A DNA stretch of 64,000 nt from Hyperoplus lanceolatus (Eukaryota > Chordata > Actinopteri > Uranoscopiformes > Ammodytidae): NCBI GenBank assembly GCA_026929865.2, contig CM049410.1, positions 15,586,501-15,650,500 on the forward strand, written 5' to 3'. Under the pieces are notes generated by a model. The model did no database searches and was not told the origin of the DNA. It was given only the letters and a program-made list of their open reading frames with translations. Shown here piece by piece: positions 12,199-25,744 of this stretch (the first letter of the stretch is position 1; the number at the start of each line of letters is the position of its first letter). The position numbers and the translations under genes are program-made.

Positions 12199-13907
12199 GG
12201 ATGTTTAATTAATATCATATTTCAGTGGAGCGGAGAGGATCAAATACAGTTGTAAAGTAGACAACCCTTAGTTGATATTCATGATACGTTCATGATGTGT
12301 TAATTGTACCTGATCTTCCGCTAACAATGACTCAAACCTCAAAGAAATGTGTCAGACCAATCAGCAGGGAGTATTTTTCAGTAGATCCTAACATGACTCA
12401 CAGCCTCTCAAAGCTCCCTCACAAGCTGCTACATGATTATAATTGTTATCTTTTTCTATCAGGTGTGGGTTAAAGGTAACGCACGAGGGATTCTAAAGAA
12501 AATTACATTGAGTATTTTGTTAATGCCTAAAGTTCCATCAAATTCTCTCCTCGCTGAACTCCGAACAGTGCCAAACAGCTGGTGTGAGCCGAGGGAGCTA
12601 ATGAGCAGTGAAACGCTTGAACACGATCCAAGCAAAAGGTGACTGGATGTGTAAAATATAAGTCTGGGTGTAAATAAGGACTATATTGCACATGAAGAGG
12701 TGTAGAGTGGACCCGCCAGCTCATTTTTGGGTTAGAGTCAGGTGTTGTCAGTCTGCACTGTATTTTCCATTTCAGTGCACATCAGTGCAAATGTCAGTAC
12801 TCATCAACTTCACCCGCAACCCCCCCCCCCCCCCCCCCAAAAAAAAAAAAAAACACACACATAAAACCACACACTCGGACACAACAAGACCTGCACCTGC
12901 ACACGCCTCTGTGTGCCTTCTGGTGGACACTCGATAATCATGCATCCGCTTTTAACATGTGTGGAACGTTTTCTTGCTTGCCAAATAGCAAAGAAAAGAG
13001 ATTCTGTTTGTCTGTTTCTATGGTCATTCCTCATATTTACATGATCAATATTCTTATCAGCATCTTTAAAACAGTAACAAAGATCGGCTGAATCTGCCTC
13101 TGTGGTTTTCCTCACACTTACCTTAAACTAAATCCTCTAGGCTCCCGATTGGTTGGTTGAGTGACATATTAGTTAGGGAGAGGAGGAAGTGGTGTTGTTG
13201 TGAAGTCGAAGTGGAAAGAGCAGTAAAGTGTTGCTAACAAAAGTTATCCGTATCCATCCTGCTGTTTCTTCTCATTAAGAGTGATCTAACCACCACACAT
13301 CTAACCCTCACTTTACACAAGTTAAGCGGCCAGAGTACTTTCCATATTATGTGAAAGCACAACACACACACACAATTATACCCCATTGTAATGGTGTAAT
13401 GCTATTTTCTCCCCTCCCCACTGCTCTGCTTCTTTTAGACATTTTTAGTTTGTAATTTCTTCGGCCTGTCCTCCACACCTCCATCTTTGTTGTGTCTCTT
13501 TCTCTGTCCCTGCCACCTACTAGCGCTGTGTTGTCTTGAAGTGAATCAGACCGGAGGAGGCCGGCCTTGCAGTGTCCGCCATCTCCTGTTATATCATTGC
13601 TGGTAACTGAGCACGGTGCTGATTTGCATTGTTGCACAGCATTTGCCAGACAGACAACGCCTCATAATTCACCGCAAAACGCACACAGGATGTTTACCAG
13701 TAAGTGAGTGAAGCCACGCGCATGTAAAAAGTGAGTCCTGAATGCCTACTACATGGCCAAGACGCGACAGCGCACACAAAAACTGTACATCAGTAAGTAA
13801 TGCCAACTGACACTGTTTGCAACTGAGCTGTGGCATGGACGGTCGGTGACACACACAGGCACAGACACATGCACTGAGAGGTGTGAAAGTTTAGTGTTTC
13901 AAGGAAC
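12199..13907. other. Intergenic stretch, nothing recognised
   Basis: A poly-C then poly-A run lies at about 12820-12853 and short CA runs near 12856 and 13363. No gene recognised. Confidence 0.45.
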
Positions 13908-13911
13908 CTTA

Positions 13912-14545
13912 AAGGGATAGTTAAAAAAATATATTTTTAGGTTAGGCCTCAGTTTCTGTTTCAGTGTGACAGAAACCATAATTTTATTGTTGGTGAATTT
14001 TTGAAGGAGACATGGGCAAAGGTTGTACATTGCAAGTTCTCATCTCAAATGATGGTATGGGAGGTATTAGCCTGCCTTCGTGGACAGTCAGAATATAAAC
14101 TTTACAACATCACTAACCGGTCCTGTGTGCTTGCTGGAAGTTGTTGATTTACTATGTTATGTTGAGCTTTATTTCTTTTGCACTTAATGTCATTTTAAAA
14201 TCAAATACATACCGGAAGGAAACCATGCAGTGCACATGTATCTACTCGTACACAAAGAGATTTTATTTTGTTGGCCTTCACATCTACAATGGTTTGGGCA
14301 TTTAAATGGTAAACACATTGTACAACAAGCACACAGCAGCTTTAAGTGATGGTGTAAAGTAAAATTTCTGACTGTCTGTGGAGGAATCTAAGGCATCCTA
14401 CTGACAACCAGTATTTGAGCTAAGCTATCGCGATAAGCTACCTTTCCCCAGTTCTCCTTCAATAATGCCCGCACCGTTAAAGGAATGCTTTCTGTCGCAT
14501 TGTCTTGAACCTGACGGTGAGCCAACAAACTAAAAAAATTAAATA
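13912..14545. repeat. Interspersed repeat family 3, copy A
   Basis: It shares long segments with 19096-19604 and 22800-23190: a CCTGTGTGCTTGCTGGAAG-like motif, ATCAAATACAT(A), GACTGTC(T/C)G..GGAGGA, CCAGTATTTGAGCTAAGCTA, and a TTAAAGGAAT end. A TTAA at 13908-13911 precedes it. No protein trace is seen. Confidence 0.55.
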
Positions 14546-17018
14546 AATTTAACTATTTATTTAAATGTTTATATCTTAAAAGCTGTACCTCGGAGCCACA
14601 TTGTCAAATAGCACCAAAGAACCACATATGTTAAACCTTGCCTATGGCTAAAAACGACAGTGCTGCTGGGCAACAGAGCATCAGTGGACAGTAACTTGAC
14701 TGATCTGTACAGGGAAAGAGGGACGATCGATATAGGGCTATTGAAGCCCCGGATCGATGAAAAGGCCAAAGATTTACAATGAAGGGGTCACCTCCCAACA
14801 TCCTCCCCATTGCTTCATGGTGTTGAGAGCAATGTATTAAAACCCTGCTGCATGGCAGGGTAAAATGTATGTGTTTGTGTATTTTACATAGATAAAAAAG
14901 AGTGACTTCATGTGCCCCTCCCCGAGTATCCCCTCGCTCTGGCCATAAGAGAGCATGAGCATTCCCGTGTGTGTTTTTTACGGTCTCCAAAGTGCCATGA
15001 CAGCCCACCTCTGTAAGCACAGCGAGGATCAATACCTGCTAAGCAAATTTATTGCACAGGCGGCACCTTTCGGGCTGGGAGGATTGTGCCGTGCGGGATC
15101 GTGGGAGATTTACACCTTTAGGTTGCTGTGTGTTAAACATGCCTGTGTGTGACATTGTGTTTAGCATAAAGGCAGACAGGGTCATATAGGCACATGCTTG
15201 GATTAAAATGGTTTAACATGATCCTTCCATTGAGGATAAGCTACTTGGCGACATTTGAACATACACAACGACACGAGTGCTAAGAGGCGGGTTGCTGGCT
15301 GCGATTCAAGTATACTGTGTGATTATATTCACACCGTCACATGTTTAACTGAATGTTTATAAGGAACACCCCGAGTCTGCGTTTCCTGTCCCCCCCTTTC
15401 TCCCATGAACGCCACAGACCTTGATAATCACCAAGGCGATTCTATTCAAGCAGCCGCTCGGCTTTGATGTCCGACACGAGGCTTTTATCTTGTTATCTTG
15501 TTATTTCATTGTATTCCCCGGCGCAATGCCATGCAATATCCCGAGGGGTACAACAAATACCCAGGGCCCTCCCTCTCATCCACAACACACGGCCGACAAT
15601 GACGGGAAAGGAAAACGGTCCCTTTTATGTTTGAACCAGAAAATAAGTGAAGGGGGGCGGGGGTTTCCAGCTGACCATACACTCTAATGACGAACCTAAT
15701 TAATCAGATACATAATGCATGGGATAATGGAAACGTGTGCGGTGAAAGAGGAGGGGCTGGTACTGAGAGAAAAGACAAGACCCTGGTATACCCTCCTCAG
15801 CATTTCTTTCCTGGAGTGAAGATAGACGAGAACACTGGAGGGCTTGTTTGTGTGTTAACAAAATCCAACACTTTGCCCAACAGAAATGCCATAACGTGCA
15901 AAAACATAATCAGAAGCCGGAAATTCAGTAGGTTCTCCAGTGAGGGTGGTGAGCCCTCTTTGTGATCGGCAACAGAATGACAGTATGTCTTCTCAAGTGA
16001 AAGGCCAAGTCTCCACTGATGTTCACTTGACATAAAAAAAACTGCTTAAGCTATAGTGCTTCAAAATCCACCATAGATACCATGGTATACAAAACAAGCT
16101 TTTGTCATCGTCCTCAACGAATAGCATCATTCTCAAACGCCAATACCGGAAAACCCTTTGCACACTGAACCTTAAGAATCAAAGGTAACTTATATATAAT
16201 TAAAGTCTCCTATGACAAACCATTGGACAATGAAATCTCACATAATGACATAATCAATGGGAGCATCTTTAGGTCTGTAACACAGATCAATGTTGCTTCC
16301 ATACCTATGCAAAATGAATGAATTGATCCGATGGCAATTAGCAGACAATGAGTGGGTCAATACCAAAGAATGTACAAAACAATGACTGCTCAAGACTGAC
16401 GGAGATGGAACAAAAAACAAAAAAACAGCCTTGTAGATGTTACTTGTAATGAGCGGCCTTTGGGTGGAACTGTCTCAGAGATCAATACACAAACACAGGG
16501 GGACGTTGATGGTCTTCTAATGATGTTGGATAATAATCACGTGGCTGAAAAGTCACCACCGTTGATCGTGCAGCGCAAATGAAGCTCACGTATAGCCTTT
16601 GTTGTCTTTGCCTTTCCGTAAAATTAGGCGACATTGACATGGTCGATGAAAACAATCTTTGGTAATGCATTTTTCATTGCTGTCTACACTGGTCGGCCAA
16701 TCATTTGTTTATAATTGTCATTTATTCCGCTCAGGCTTTCCTCCAGGTTTCTCTGCCCTGTCCATCTGTGTTAGAGACACAAAGGGCGGTCGATGGGCTC
16801 GGCATGTGGAGTCATTCTCATTTCACCTGGTGCATATTTCCACTTTGGGTTGTTCTGATGGCACAAATTAGGCAAGGTCAACTCAGCTTGAGCCGTTGCC
16901 ATGGAGAAGGGGTTACAGCAGGGGAGGATTTGGTGTGTGTGTGTGTGTGTGTGACATGAGGTGAAATAGATTTTCCTTTTTTATTTGATATCAGATCCAG
17001 CAAGGATTAATCCATTCA
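14546..17018. other. Intergenic stretch, no gene or element recognised
   Basis: This is the longest stretch in the left part without a repeat end I recognise. Codon-like structure is absent and all frames are short. A short TG run lies near 16933-16952. Confidence 0.45.
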
Positions 17019-17318
17019 AAGGTGTAGTCAGCGATGCTTGAGAACGCTTGTTGTCAATATCACTGTTTGTCAAAATCAGTGAATATTTCCTACTGATCCG
17101 CTACCTGCCTGTACTGTGTGAGCGCTGAAAAGAAATGTGGTGTTAATACACAGACTATAGGCTCTGTAAAGAGGTATGTAAACAAGGGGGGGGCACAATA
17201 GATAGCAACATGCCCATTTACAGAGCCTATAGGATGTGTATTAACATTGGAATTTTTTTTCAGCGCACACAGGCAGCGAATCTTGTGGAGATATTCAGTG
17301 AACAAGCATTCTCCCCCT
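17019..17318. mobile_element. TTAA palindromic MITE (family 1), copy at 17 kb
   Basis: The two halves are reverse complements: GTGTTAATACACAGACTATA and GGCTCTGTAAA on the left, TTTACAGAGCCTATAGGATG and GTGTATTAACA on the right, around a G-run. The left end is AGGTGTAGTCAGCGATGC after TTCA (a mutated TTAA). The right tip is shortened and followed by TTAA. Confidence 0.8.
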
Positions 17319-17849
17319 TTAATTCACCTCCTAAAAAAAGAATGCAAGTTATTCTACACACAACAAATTATTTTTACATTTTAGACAGTCTGGTCCTCAC
17401 GCCAACACCCATAAAAGTGCTTTGATGCTCAGGTAAGACGACTGAAAACTCTTACTGAATGCCACCCTGGCTCTGGGTGGATCATCCAGGGCCAGCACTG
17501 CAAACGCTGCAGCAAAAAATAAATAGAGATGGGCAGAGAGAAAGGCAGTGTGTTGAGTCTGAGCCCATTCCTGCAGTGGAGCCATCTGCTAATGGAAGGG
17601 GGGGAGGAGATGTTAACGCATGATCCACTTTGCCTGGGAATTTGGATAACAAACATGCAACTGAAACATGCGAACGCCTAAGCGAAACCCAGACAGTCTG
17701 AACATTCACATGACCGGAATGAATAAATAGTAAAAGTACCTGAGCATTGCATTGCAAGCCAAGAGAACATCGCTGAAATCCACGTTACTTTTGGGAAAGT
17801 CCCAATGTTCCACTTTTGCTGATTTTTCGGGCCTGCTTTCAGAGGCTGA
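17319..17849. other. Intergenic stretch, nothing recognised
   Basis: No recognisable gene or element. Confidence 0.4.
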
Positions 17850-18401
17850 TGCCTCGTTTCCACTGAGCAGAGAGGATCGGGTCAGAGCGGCTCAGAGAGG
17901 GACAGCTCGCTTACGTTAAATCTGGTGGTGTTTCCAGCGCAGACCCTACTATTTATGGAAGGGCGGGGTTTAGGCTGGATGGCGAAAGCCGCCAGAATAT
18001 GGGTCAAAGTATTGGGCGGCAGCTAAGTGACAATGGTGACATTGTTGCAGTGGGACACAGTGTAGCCCACTAATTAATTTCATGAAGAGGAAAAACGTCA
18101 CACAATAAACAGTTTGTGCAGCGCCGACATATGTCGCTTAACACAAGACACTCTTGTCTTGCCGAGGCGCCACACAGCGGTTTAATGCGTAAATTATTCT
18201 TTCAACCAATCAATGGACAGCAGTGTGTAGCTCCAACTTTTCGGCACCCTTTCAGGCAGCTGGTACCGGAGGAGTACAGAAAATGGGAGTGGCTTAGAGC
18301 GGTTTAGCTCGCTTATATCTGGACCCAACTTTTGGAAAATGAAAAGCCAATATAAGCTGGCTGAACCGCTCCAACCCGCTCTGCTCGGTGGAAATGAGGC
18401 A
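17850..18401. mobile_element. MITE with TGCCTCGTTTCCACTGAGCA termini
   Basis: Left end TGCCTCGTTTCCACTGAGCA; the right end read inward is TGCCTCATTTCCACCGAGCA. The pairing continues through AGAGxGGxTxxGAGCGG, about 40 bp in all. Flanks are TGA on the left and TTA on the right, possibly a decayed 3-bp TWA duplication (PIF/Harbinger-like, inferred). No transposase is seen. Confidence 0.75.
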
Positions 18402-18487
18402 TTAATTAGCACAGGTGTTGCACTGGACAGCATTAAACAAAACCATTTTGAATTTATCCAGTTTCAAAGTCGGTCAAATGGTTTAAC

Positions 18488-18572
18488 TACAAACCCAATT
18501 CCGAAAAAGTTCCGACGTTATGTAAAATGTGAATAAAACCGAAAGTGATAATTTCCTAATCCTTTTGACAAC
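18488..18572 (+). repeat. Fragment of a common teleost repeat end (CAAACCCAATTCCGAAAAAG)
   Basis: The sequence resembles, from memory, a widespread fish repeat terminus of the form CAACCCCAATTCCAAAAAAG followed by TTGGGAC. Only about 85 bp is visible and no opposite end was found. Confidence 0.4.
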
Positions 18573-19095
18573 CCGCATTTTCACCACGTCGCCTGATAGG
18601 CTACATGCAAACATTTTGCAAACATCAGGCTGTAGACGCTAATCATATTTGCGCAAAATCCAGCAATATTACTGTACCTTGTCAGTTGTTTGTCTCAAAG
18701 CAGGAGTCCCAATTATACTAAGATTATACCTTTGATTGTTGAAAGAGGAAATATGTGATATAACTTTGAATCCGTCACAAGCAGTGATGGGTGGCTCAAA
18801 AATTTGTGAAATATATGTCAAGCCATTACTGGAACAGTTTCAAAGTAAGGTATTGTGTTGTTGAACCCACAGTGGTGGATTCGCTGCCATCCACTGCCAC
18901 AATTAGCCGGTTAGGCTACACTGTGACGGACTGTCTGGCTGCCACAAGACAGTGAAACACTATACAGCACCAATTGGATTTAATGGCCAACATGTCCAGC
19001 ACCTGAATGATGTAGGTTGGAGTAATGGGTATTAGTGTATGCATAAGGGCGGTTCAAATACCCGGCTTGCTGCCAAACCTGTCGGCACCTGAAAG

Positions 19096-19604
19096 ACTTT
19101 ATAAAGCTTAAAATGTGCGTGCATTTTTGATGATAAAATGGGCAAAGCCTAGATTGATCATCCAGGAAAGTTTAGCTCAGACACTGGTTGTCCATGGGAG
19201 CCACTCGCAAGATAAACAAAATAACTAAACGCTCCGTTGTGCTTGTTTGGACTTGTTTATTTACCATGTTATGTTGTGCTCTATATTTTTGCACGTTATG
19301 CCATTTTAGAATCAAATACATAGCCTACTGGAAGGAAACCAGTGCCCTTGACAGTCACGTATGATTTTCAAATGACATAGAGGGCAACATAAGGTTGTAA
19401 ATAAACATACATGTCCCAAAAAAAAAACACAGCGTTGATGTTGTAAAGTTTATCTTTTGACTGTCCGCAGAGATACTCCCCTTGACTACCAGTGTTTGAG
19501 CTAAGCTAACCTGGATGAGCAACCCATTTCTTCAACCAAAATGCACACGTAAAGGAATAGTTTCTCTCGTCTTTTCTTGAGCCGGAGAGTGAAGCAAAAA
19601 AATT
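19096..19604. repeat. Interspersed repeat family 3, copy B
   Basis: It aligns in the same orientation with 13912-14545, with shared blocks ATGTTATGTTG, ATCAAATACATA, CTACCAGTGTTTGAGCTAAG and AAAGGAATAGTTTCTCTCGT. An A-run interrupts it near 19419. Confidence 0.55.
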
Positions 19605-21684
19605 AAAAATGTTTACCATTCCATGCCAACTTTTGGCATGTTTTAAGAAAAATTCTACTTACATTTGCAAAATTATAATATTTTTTGTTGTGTTTTAAAC
19701 GGCAATGCTGCGATTTGACGCCGACAGCCACCACCTAGTATAGGATCAATGCATCACCTGTAATGATATAAAGACAAATCCCTGTTGGAATATTAAGCCC
19801 CAGCTGTGCGTAAATGTACTGGTTCAGCACAAACGGCAGACGCCTTCGGGGTGAATTATATACCAGCCCATCAGGACATGACTGACAGCTGACATAAGCA
19901 GTGAGTGTGTGTTGGGAGTTGGATGATTAATCTGACAGCAAACACGCCGACAGCTCTGATGAATTGCCTTCTCTGCACGCTGCTTTCCCTCTCTCGACCT
20001 TCGCTTGAGATCGACTGCGTCCATGTTAAAAAAAGGAGTAAAAGTAGAAGAGGGAGACAATCTATCTCCATTATCCCTTTTTCACCCTGGCTATTTGGCA
20101 TCACATCAGGCTCACTCCCTCCATCGCTCCCCTCGTTTCCTGCTCTATCGCTTTTTTCATTTCCCCCTGTCTTTTCAGCTCACTATCTTCCTGTAGTTGT
20201 TTTCCTCCCCCCCACTGGCTGGGACTCTCACCCTGGGGAAATACTGATAGGCCTACTGCTTTCCTAACAATATGTAGGCTAATAGGCTGTCTGTTCGGCC
20301 AGGGGGAACGTGATTTTAAAGTTAAGAGTGTGACACTGCTTAAAGAGACTAACTATTCTCAGGGTTCCTCCTTAGCTTATCCTGTGTGGGAATGCATGCA
20401 ATAATCGGCACAATATGTCTCAGGAATTAGAACTGGATCTGCACTGCTGCTGAGCCACTGCCTCATAGAGCGTGTAGTTTGGTCTTTCATTGAAAAATAG
20501 GTGCATACTGCCTCCTGCTGTACAGTATTGCAAAGGAACATTTCTGCAGTGTATTCATGAGTAACGCAAGGATCAGCATTATAAAGTAGGCTACAATCCA
20601 AGAACATGGTACCCCCCAAGGATACCTAAGTTACATTGAAGACTTTTAATACCTTTTTTTAACGCACTTAAAATGAAATGTAATGCCATCGCCAAGGCCA
20701 TACTAGCAAAAGGAGTAAGGATGGAAATTTTGACTCATTTTTAATTTTAATAAAAAACATTTATTATTAACTCACATTAATATATTGTAAACATAGCTTT
20801 ATGAAGTAGGCCTACGTGTATCCTTAATAACACAATCAAAAAATGCTTAAATTCGTCACATTACGACCCCTCTCCAAGTATTTATTTTATCCCACGAAAG
20901 GTCAATCAAAAATGTAAGACCTTTGTAAAGGAAATTCAATACCTTTCAGGCCTTATTTTGAGAAGATTTAACATTCAATGCTTTCTTTTAAAAATGCTGC
21001 CCGCGGGTAGCCTACCCTTTAAAACATGATACAAAGCATAAAACCAAATTCAGTTCCCATCTGAATCAAACTCCTCCAAACCATGCAAATCTATGTCACC
21101 AAACAAGCATAGTTTCTGGTTCAGACCAGGGGTCATTGTTCCATATTTCTTCTTCAGTCCCAGCCGTTAACAGACCATCTGAAGGCCATCTGCAAAGACA
21201 GTAAAGCGGGAGAAGAGAACTCCATTTCCCAGGTCCACCAGTCACAGCTGGGCACCTCAACCTGCACAATCAAGCATGGCGGATATGTAGCCTAATTGAT
21301 AGAAAATTTGCTTGGGGGGTACCATAACACCCAAAGCTATTTTGTTTTTTTTAATTGAATTAATGTGAAACTGATATTTCCCCAGACTGTGGGAATAATG
21401 GTGCAAAACAAAAATGTGCCAAAGGATGAGAAGCAGAGTTTTTATTGGGGAATGAGCCCAATTTACAGATGTCAGCCATTTTACTCTCTGTGGTGAACCT
21501 GGAGGGTGACGGTCTAAAGGAGTCAGCTGACCTGGGCACCCAATACAGTAACCATGAGACTCAAATGATGACCTCAAACTTACTCCTTCTGCTTTCTCCA
21601 CACACACCTGGTTAGAACAGGTACGCAACAATAAAAAAACATCCAGCTGCAGTACGTCTGAGGGGAATGAAGGCAAACTACTAT
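19605..21684. other. Intergenic stretch with weak repeat traces
   Basis: No gene recognised. 20630-20990 has AAGACCTTT/AATACCTTT-type phrases often seen in fish interspersed repeats, but no ends could be placed. Confidence 0.4.
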
Positions 21685-22249
21685 GGCTGTATCTCGATTC
21701 AGGGGTTGCGGTCTACGAAGGCTGCATTTGAAGACCGATTGCGTCATAGCAGCGCGCAAAGGTTGTTCCATTTGCAAGGCTCCTCATATGCAGCCGTGAA
21801 ATGCAGCCTTCGTTTCACAGTTTTGAAGGCTGCATCAGATGTATCCTTCGCAGCCCAACATATCCCATGATTCATTGCGTTTTTTCAGAGATGGCGTACA
21901 ATAAAATAAAAAAATAACAAAACAGCAACGTGTTGCTCCATCTTCTTAACTTTTATCTTCCTTTCTTTTCGTCTGGTAGGCAACTTCTTTTTCTTTTTTC
22001 CTCTGTTGACAAGGCTGTTTCCGTTGGCAGCTATCAGGGTTGCTAGGCAGCACAGGAGCGGCGAGTCCACACGCAAGGTAACGGCTTGTTACGCAAACCG
22101 CAAATGCTCGTAAACGGAGACCTGCGGAGACCGTCCCGATTAACAACGCTCGTTCGGTCCTGGTTCAGCCTTCGAATCGGCCTTCATAGGCTATAGCCTT
22201 CATAGACCGCATCCTACCAAGGAGGCGGTCTCTGTAATGGGATACAGCC
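21685..22249. mobile_element. TIR element with GGCTGTATC termini
   Basis: Left end GGCTGTATCTCGATTCAGGG; right end read inward GGCTGTATCCCATTACAGAG. Both lead into GCGGTCTACGAAGGCTG / GACCGCCTCC..CTATGAAGGCT. It is 565 bp with no clear coding frame. The superfamily is not assigned. Confidence 0.65.
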
Positions 22250-22497
22250 CTTGTGTGCGATTGTGATCCTCACAAACCACTCCACATCCGTACTGTGTGC
22301 ACATCTAGGCTCTGTAAATGGGCATGTTGCTACGGTGGGCCCCGTTTACATAGGCCTACCAGTTCAAAGAAACTAAGCTGTCTATTAACATTGAATGTTT
22401 TCAGCGCGCACTCACAGGTGTGGCGGATCGTGAGGATATATTCCATTCACTGATTTTGACAAAAATATGTTTTTCTACAGAATAGCTGACTCCACCT
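22250..22497. mobile_element. TTAA palindromic MITE (family 1), degenerate copy
   Basis: The right half is clear (AGCTGACTCCACC then TTAA at 22498-22501, and TCACTGATTTTGACAAAAA). The central GGCTCTGTAAATGGGCATGT is present. The left half is short and worn, and abuts the preceding element. Confidence 0.65.
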
Positions 22498-22799
22498 TTA
22501 ATGGGAAATAATGTTTTGAAGCTTAAAGCAATAGTGCGTAATTTATGTTGCTCTACATGAGATAAACCTGTACTGATCACACATGGATTTCAGTCCTTTT
22601 GCTGCATGTCCAGGTTTTTTCTTAGCAGTTGAATCTACGATTGAAACATTTTGTGCGCGTCGTGTAATTTGATCCGATTCCAAAATAATGGTACACTGAA
22701 TACACAGTAAGCCAAACACTTGTTCATAACACTTATGACAAATTGCTAAAATCCAGACCAAATACCTTTAAAGGGAGACAAGGCGACAGAAACCAGTTC

Positions 22800-23190
22800 T
22801 TTAACTGTGCGTGCATTTTTGAATGAGATGTCACTAAATGGTCCTGTGTGCTTGTTGGGACTTACCACATCATATTGCGCTCTACATTATCTAATTGTAA
22901 ACAAAACATTTTCTTTTGTTGACCTATTGGCAAGCACATCCACAGTGGTTCTGTCATATTGGTAAATAAACAAGTCCCAATGCACACAGGACTGTTAAGT
23001 GATGTTTTAAAGATTATCTTCTGACCGTCGAAGGATGAGGCATGCTAATACTTCCCAATGACTACCAGTATTTGTGATAAGCTAATTAGCGAAATGCAAC
23101 CTTTGCCAATGTCTTTTAAAAATACACACAGAGTTAAAGGAATTGTTCTGGCACCTTGTCTTGAACTGTAGTCAACAAGCAAAAAAAGTT
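22800..23190. repeat. Interspersed repeat family 3, copy C
   Basis: It shares GGTCCTGTGTGCTTGTTGGG, CTACCAGTATTTG, AGCTAATTAGC and GTTAAAGGAAT with copies A and B. Shorter and more diverged. Confidence 0.5.
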
Positions 23191-23338
23191 TTTAAAAATG
23201 ATTCTTTTAACCTTTACAGGTGTATGGTGCAAATACAAAGCTGGATGGTTCTCATGATTGAAGACAGTCTTTGAGTCTATAACATTTTCCAGTTCACCCA
23301 AAGGACAAAAAAAACATAACACTGACAAGTTTTTACTT

Positions 23339-23344
23339 TTTATT
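23339..23344 (-). promoter_or_regulatory. LUC7L3: Candidate poly(A) signal of LUC7L3
   Basis: Minus-strand AATAAA about 2.4 kb past the LUC7L3 stop codon, at the far edge of a stretch without repeats. Other AATAAA-like signals exist between here and the stop, so the site actually used is uncertain. Confidence 0.4.
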
Positions 23345-25744
23345 CATTGAGACAGACAGATTAAAAGCAGAGCAAAATTAAACAAATCTTCAGTCTTCAA
23401 AATATTTTGATCCAAAATGAAAGTCAGTATATTTTACAGTAAGGGGGACAAGAGCAATCAATGTGAGCTCTAAGTGGAGGAGAAAAGAGACACGCCCTTT
23501 TGTGGGACTAACATTGTACATACGCGTTCAACTGACTCTTTAAAAAAAAAGTATATATCGGGGTCAGGAAGTAAAGTGGAACCTGACAAACCAAAACAAA
23601 CCACAAGCACTGTTTTTTTATTTAATTTTCCCTAAATGCCAAGAAACATGGATGATGTGTAAAGATTTTCAAAATAAGAACACAAAAACCGATAATGAAA
23701 TTCTCCTCTAAGTTTGGTATTTAGATTTTATTTTGATGCCTGGGTGACATCTAAACCAAGAAATACAACAGATGAACCACAACTACCCTCAAGCCAGCCA
23801 AAAAATCGACAGGTGATGGAACATGAAAATCAATTTAATTTCTACCCTCTATCCTTTCCCCCCTCTCTCTCTCTCTCTCCCCTTATTTACACATGTATCT
23901 TCATGTTTTTAAATAAGCCACTACTCATTTGTGGTTCACCTTGTTTCGTAAGCAGCGAAGTTGTCAGGTTCAGGGTAAAGATGGGTGCGCTCTTCCACTT
24001 GTTCCTCCACCAGATATCCCAGCCTCCCCTGTTGAGCAAAAATGGTCACAAAATGCAATGTTAGCAATGGCCCCACAACAAGCGTTTGTGGCAACAACTG
24101 ATGCTACTGACGCAAAGACAGCATCGACTTAAAAAGACTACTGGTCAAATACGTTCCTAAAGTTAGCCACAGAGGAGAGAGTAGATCATACAAACAAGAG
24201 ACACTGCTAATAATGCACAAATGCTATCAATACAGTAGAAGAGTAACATTTGGCAAAAATATCCTATTTTTTTCAATACTAAATGTCTTAATTTGATTAA
24301 GTTTGAGGATCAATTGAAAAAAAAGGGTAACATTGTTTAGCGTATACCTTAAAAACAGTGACAGCCTGTTTAATATGCCTTAGGCCAATGCAAAAGTGGA
24401 CTTGATTTATTTCAGCAGATTTGATGACCAATTAAAGAGACAAGACAGCATCCTATCAACTAAACAAATTACATTAAAATATCAAACTTCAGCCCTGAAC
24501 TACACACCACAGGGACATACAATACACACCAGTGTCCACTTTAGCTATTGGCAGAGGTATATCAAGCAGGCCGTCTGTGCATCTCAGCATTTAAAAAAAA
24601 AATAAAATGTGTCTCTGAATGACTTTTCCCCAAACATATTTTTTAAAGTTATTAAATGTAAAAAGAAAGAAATGCAATAAAAATGTGGATACACATTCAA
24701 GCTTTCAAGATCATGTTTTGGAGAAGTACAGAATAGTTTATTTTTATTTTTTTTTCTGACAGGCAACAGCATTCAGAAAATGGATGTGGGTAGAGAAAGG
24801 AGTACCTGGGGTGAGTACCTGCACAGTTTGACAGTCAGAGTATCCATGATTTTTAATTTGCCCTTTTCTCATGTGGTCTCGCTCACAACACCAACGCTGT
24901 GTGAGGTATGGAAGTCAGCTGCAATTCATTCGATAAACCCTACCCTCCAGTTAGTTAGTTACGTAAGGTCCCGCCCCTCCGCCCGTTTCTATAACAACCC
25001 CCCTCCCCCCCAACACACACTGCATGGCATCACAGGCACAGTAAGCTGGACAACAAATCCATGGCATTTGAGTTATGGTTACGGCACAAATCAATGGCTT
25101 GTTTTTCACATACACCTTTGATGATAGCTGAAAGTATTAAGTCTGTGTGTTTACACATGAGTAGGAAAACACCTACTCACTTTTTGGATATAAATATAAA
25201 CATGTAGACACAAATTGGCTGGGTTTTCACCCTATAACCAATGTAATAGCTCAACAAATCAAAATGATTACATTCTCGTACTTCAAAGTGTAAAAAAATA
25301 AAGATTAAAAACAGGTAAATACAGGCAGGAAAATGTGACTGGACTGGTATATACTTTTTCTGCCATTTAGAAAAGGATTGAAAAAAATAATAATAAAATG
25401 ATACAAAACGAGGGGTACCTCCGGGCATGTTTGCTCAGGGCTACACTGGCCTTTCCCTCTGGGCTTTGTGTGAATCTTTTCTACCTTCGTCTCACTCATC
25501 GGGACTAGTCCTTCATCTTCAGTGCATACTTATGCACTATTCGAAAAAACAGGATAAAGATATATGCACATAGGACAAAAAATAAAATAAACAAAAGGCA
25601 TTGAACTTAACGTAAACAGGGTGGGAGAGGTAGGGTGACAGGGTGGGGAGGGGAGATGGGAGAGGGGGAGGGATTTAGAGCCAGAGGGAGCGAGGACGAG
25701 GACGCACTTACCTGAGCCTGATCTGAGGTCCTATCAGATCAGTT
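23345..25744 (-). other. LUC7L3: Probable LUC7L3 3' untranslated region
   Basis: It directly follows the LUC7L3 stop codon on the minus strand and has no recognisable interspersed repeat, unlike sequence on both sides. It is AT-rich. The end depends on which poly(A) signal is used. Confidence 0.5.
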
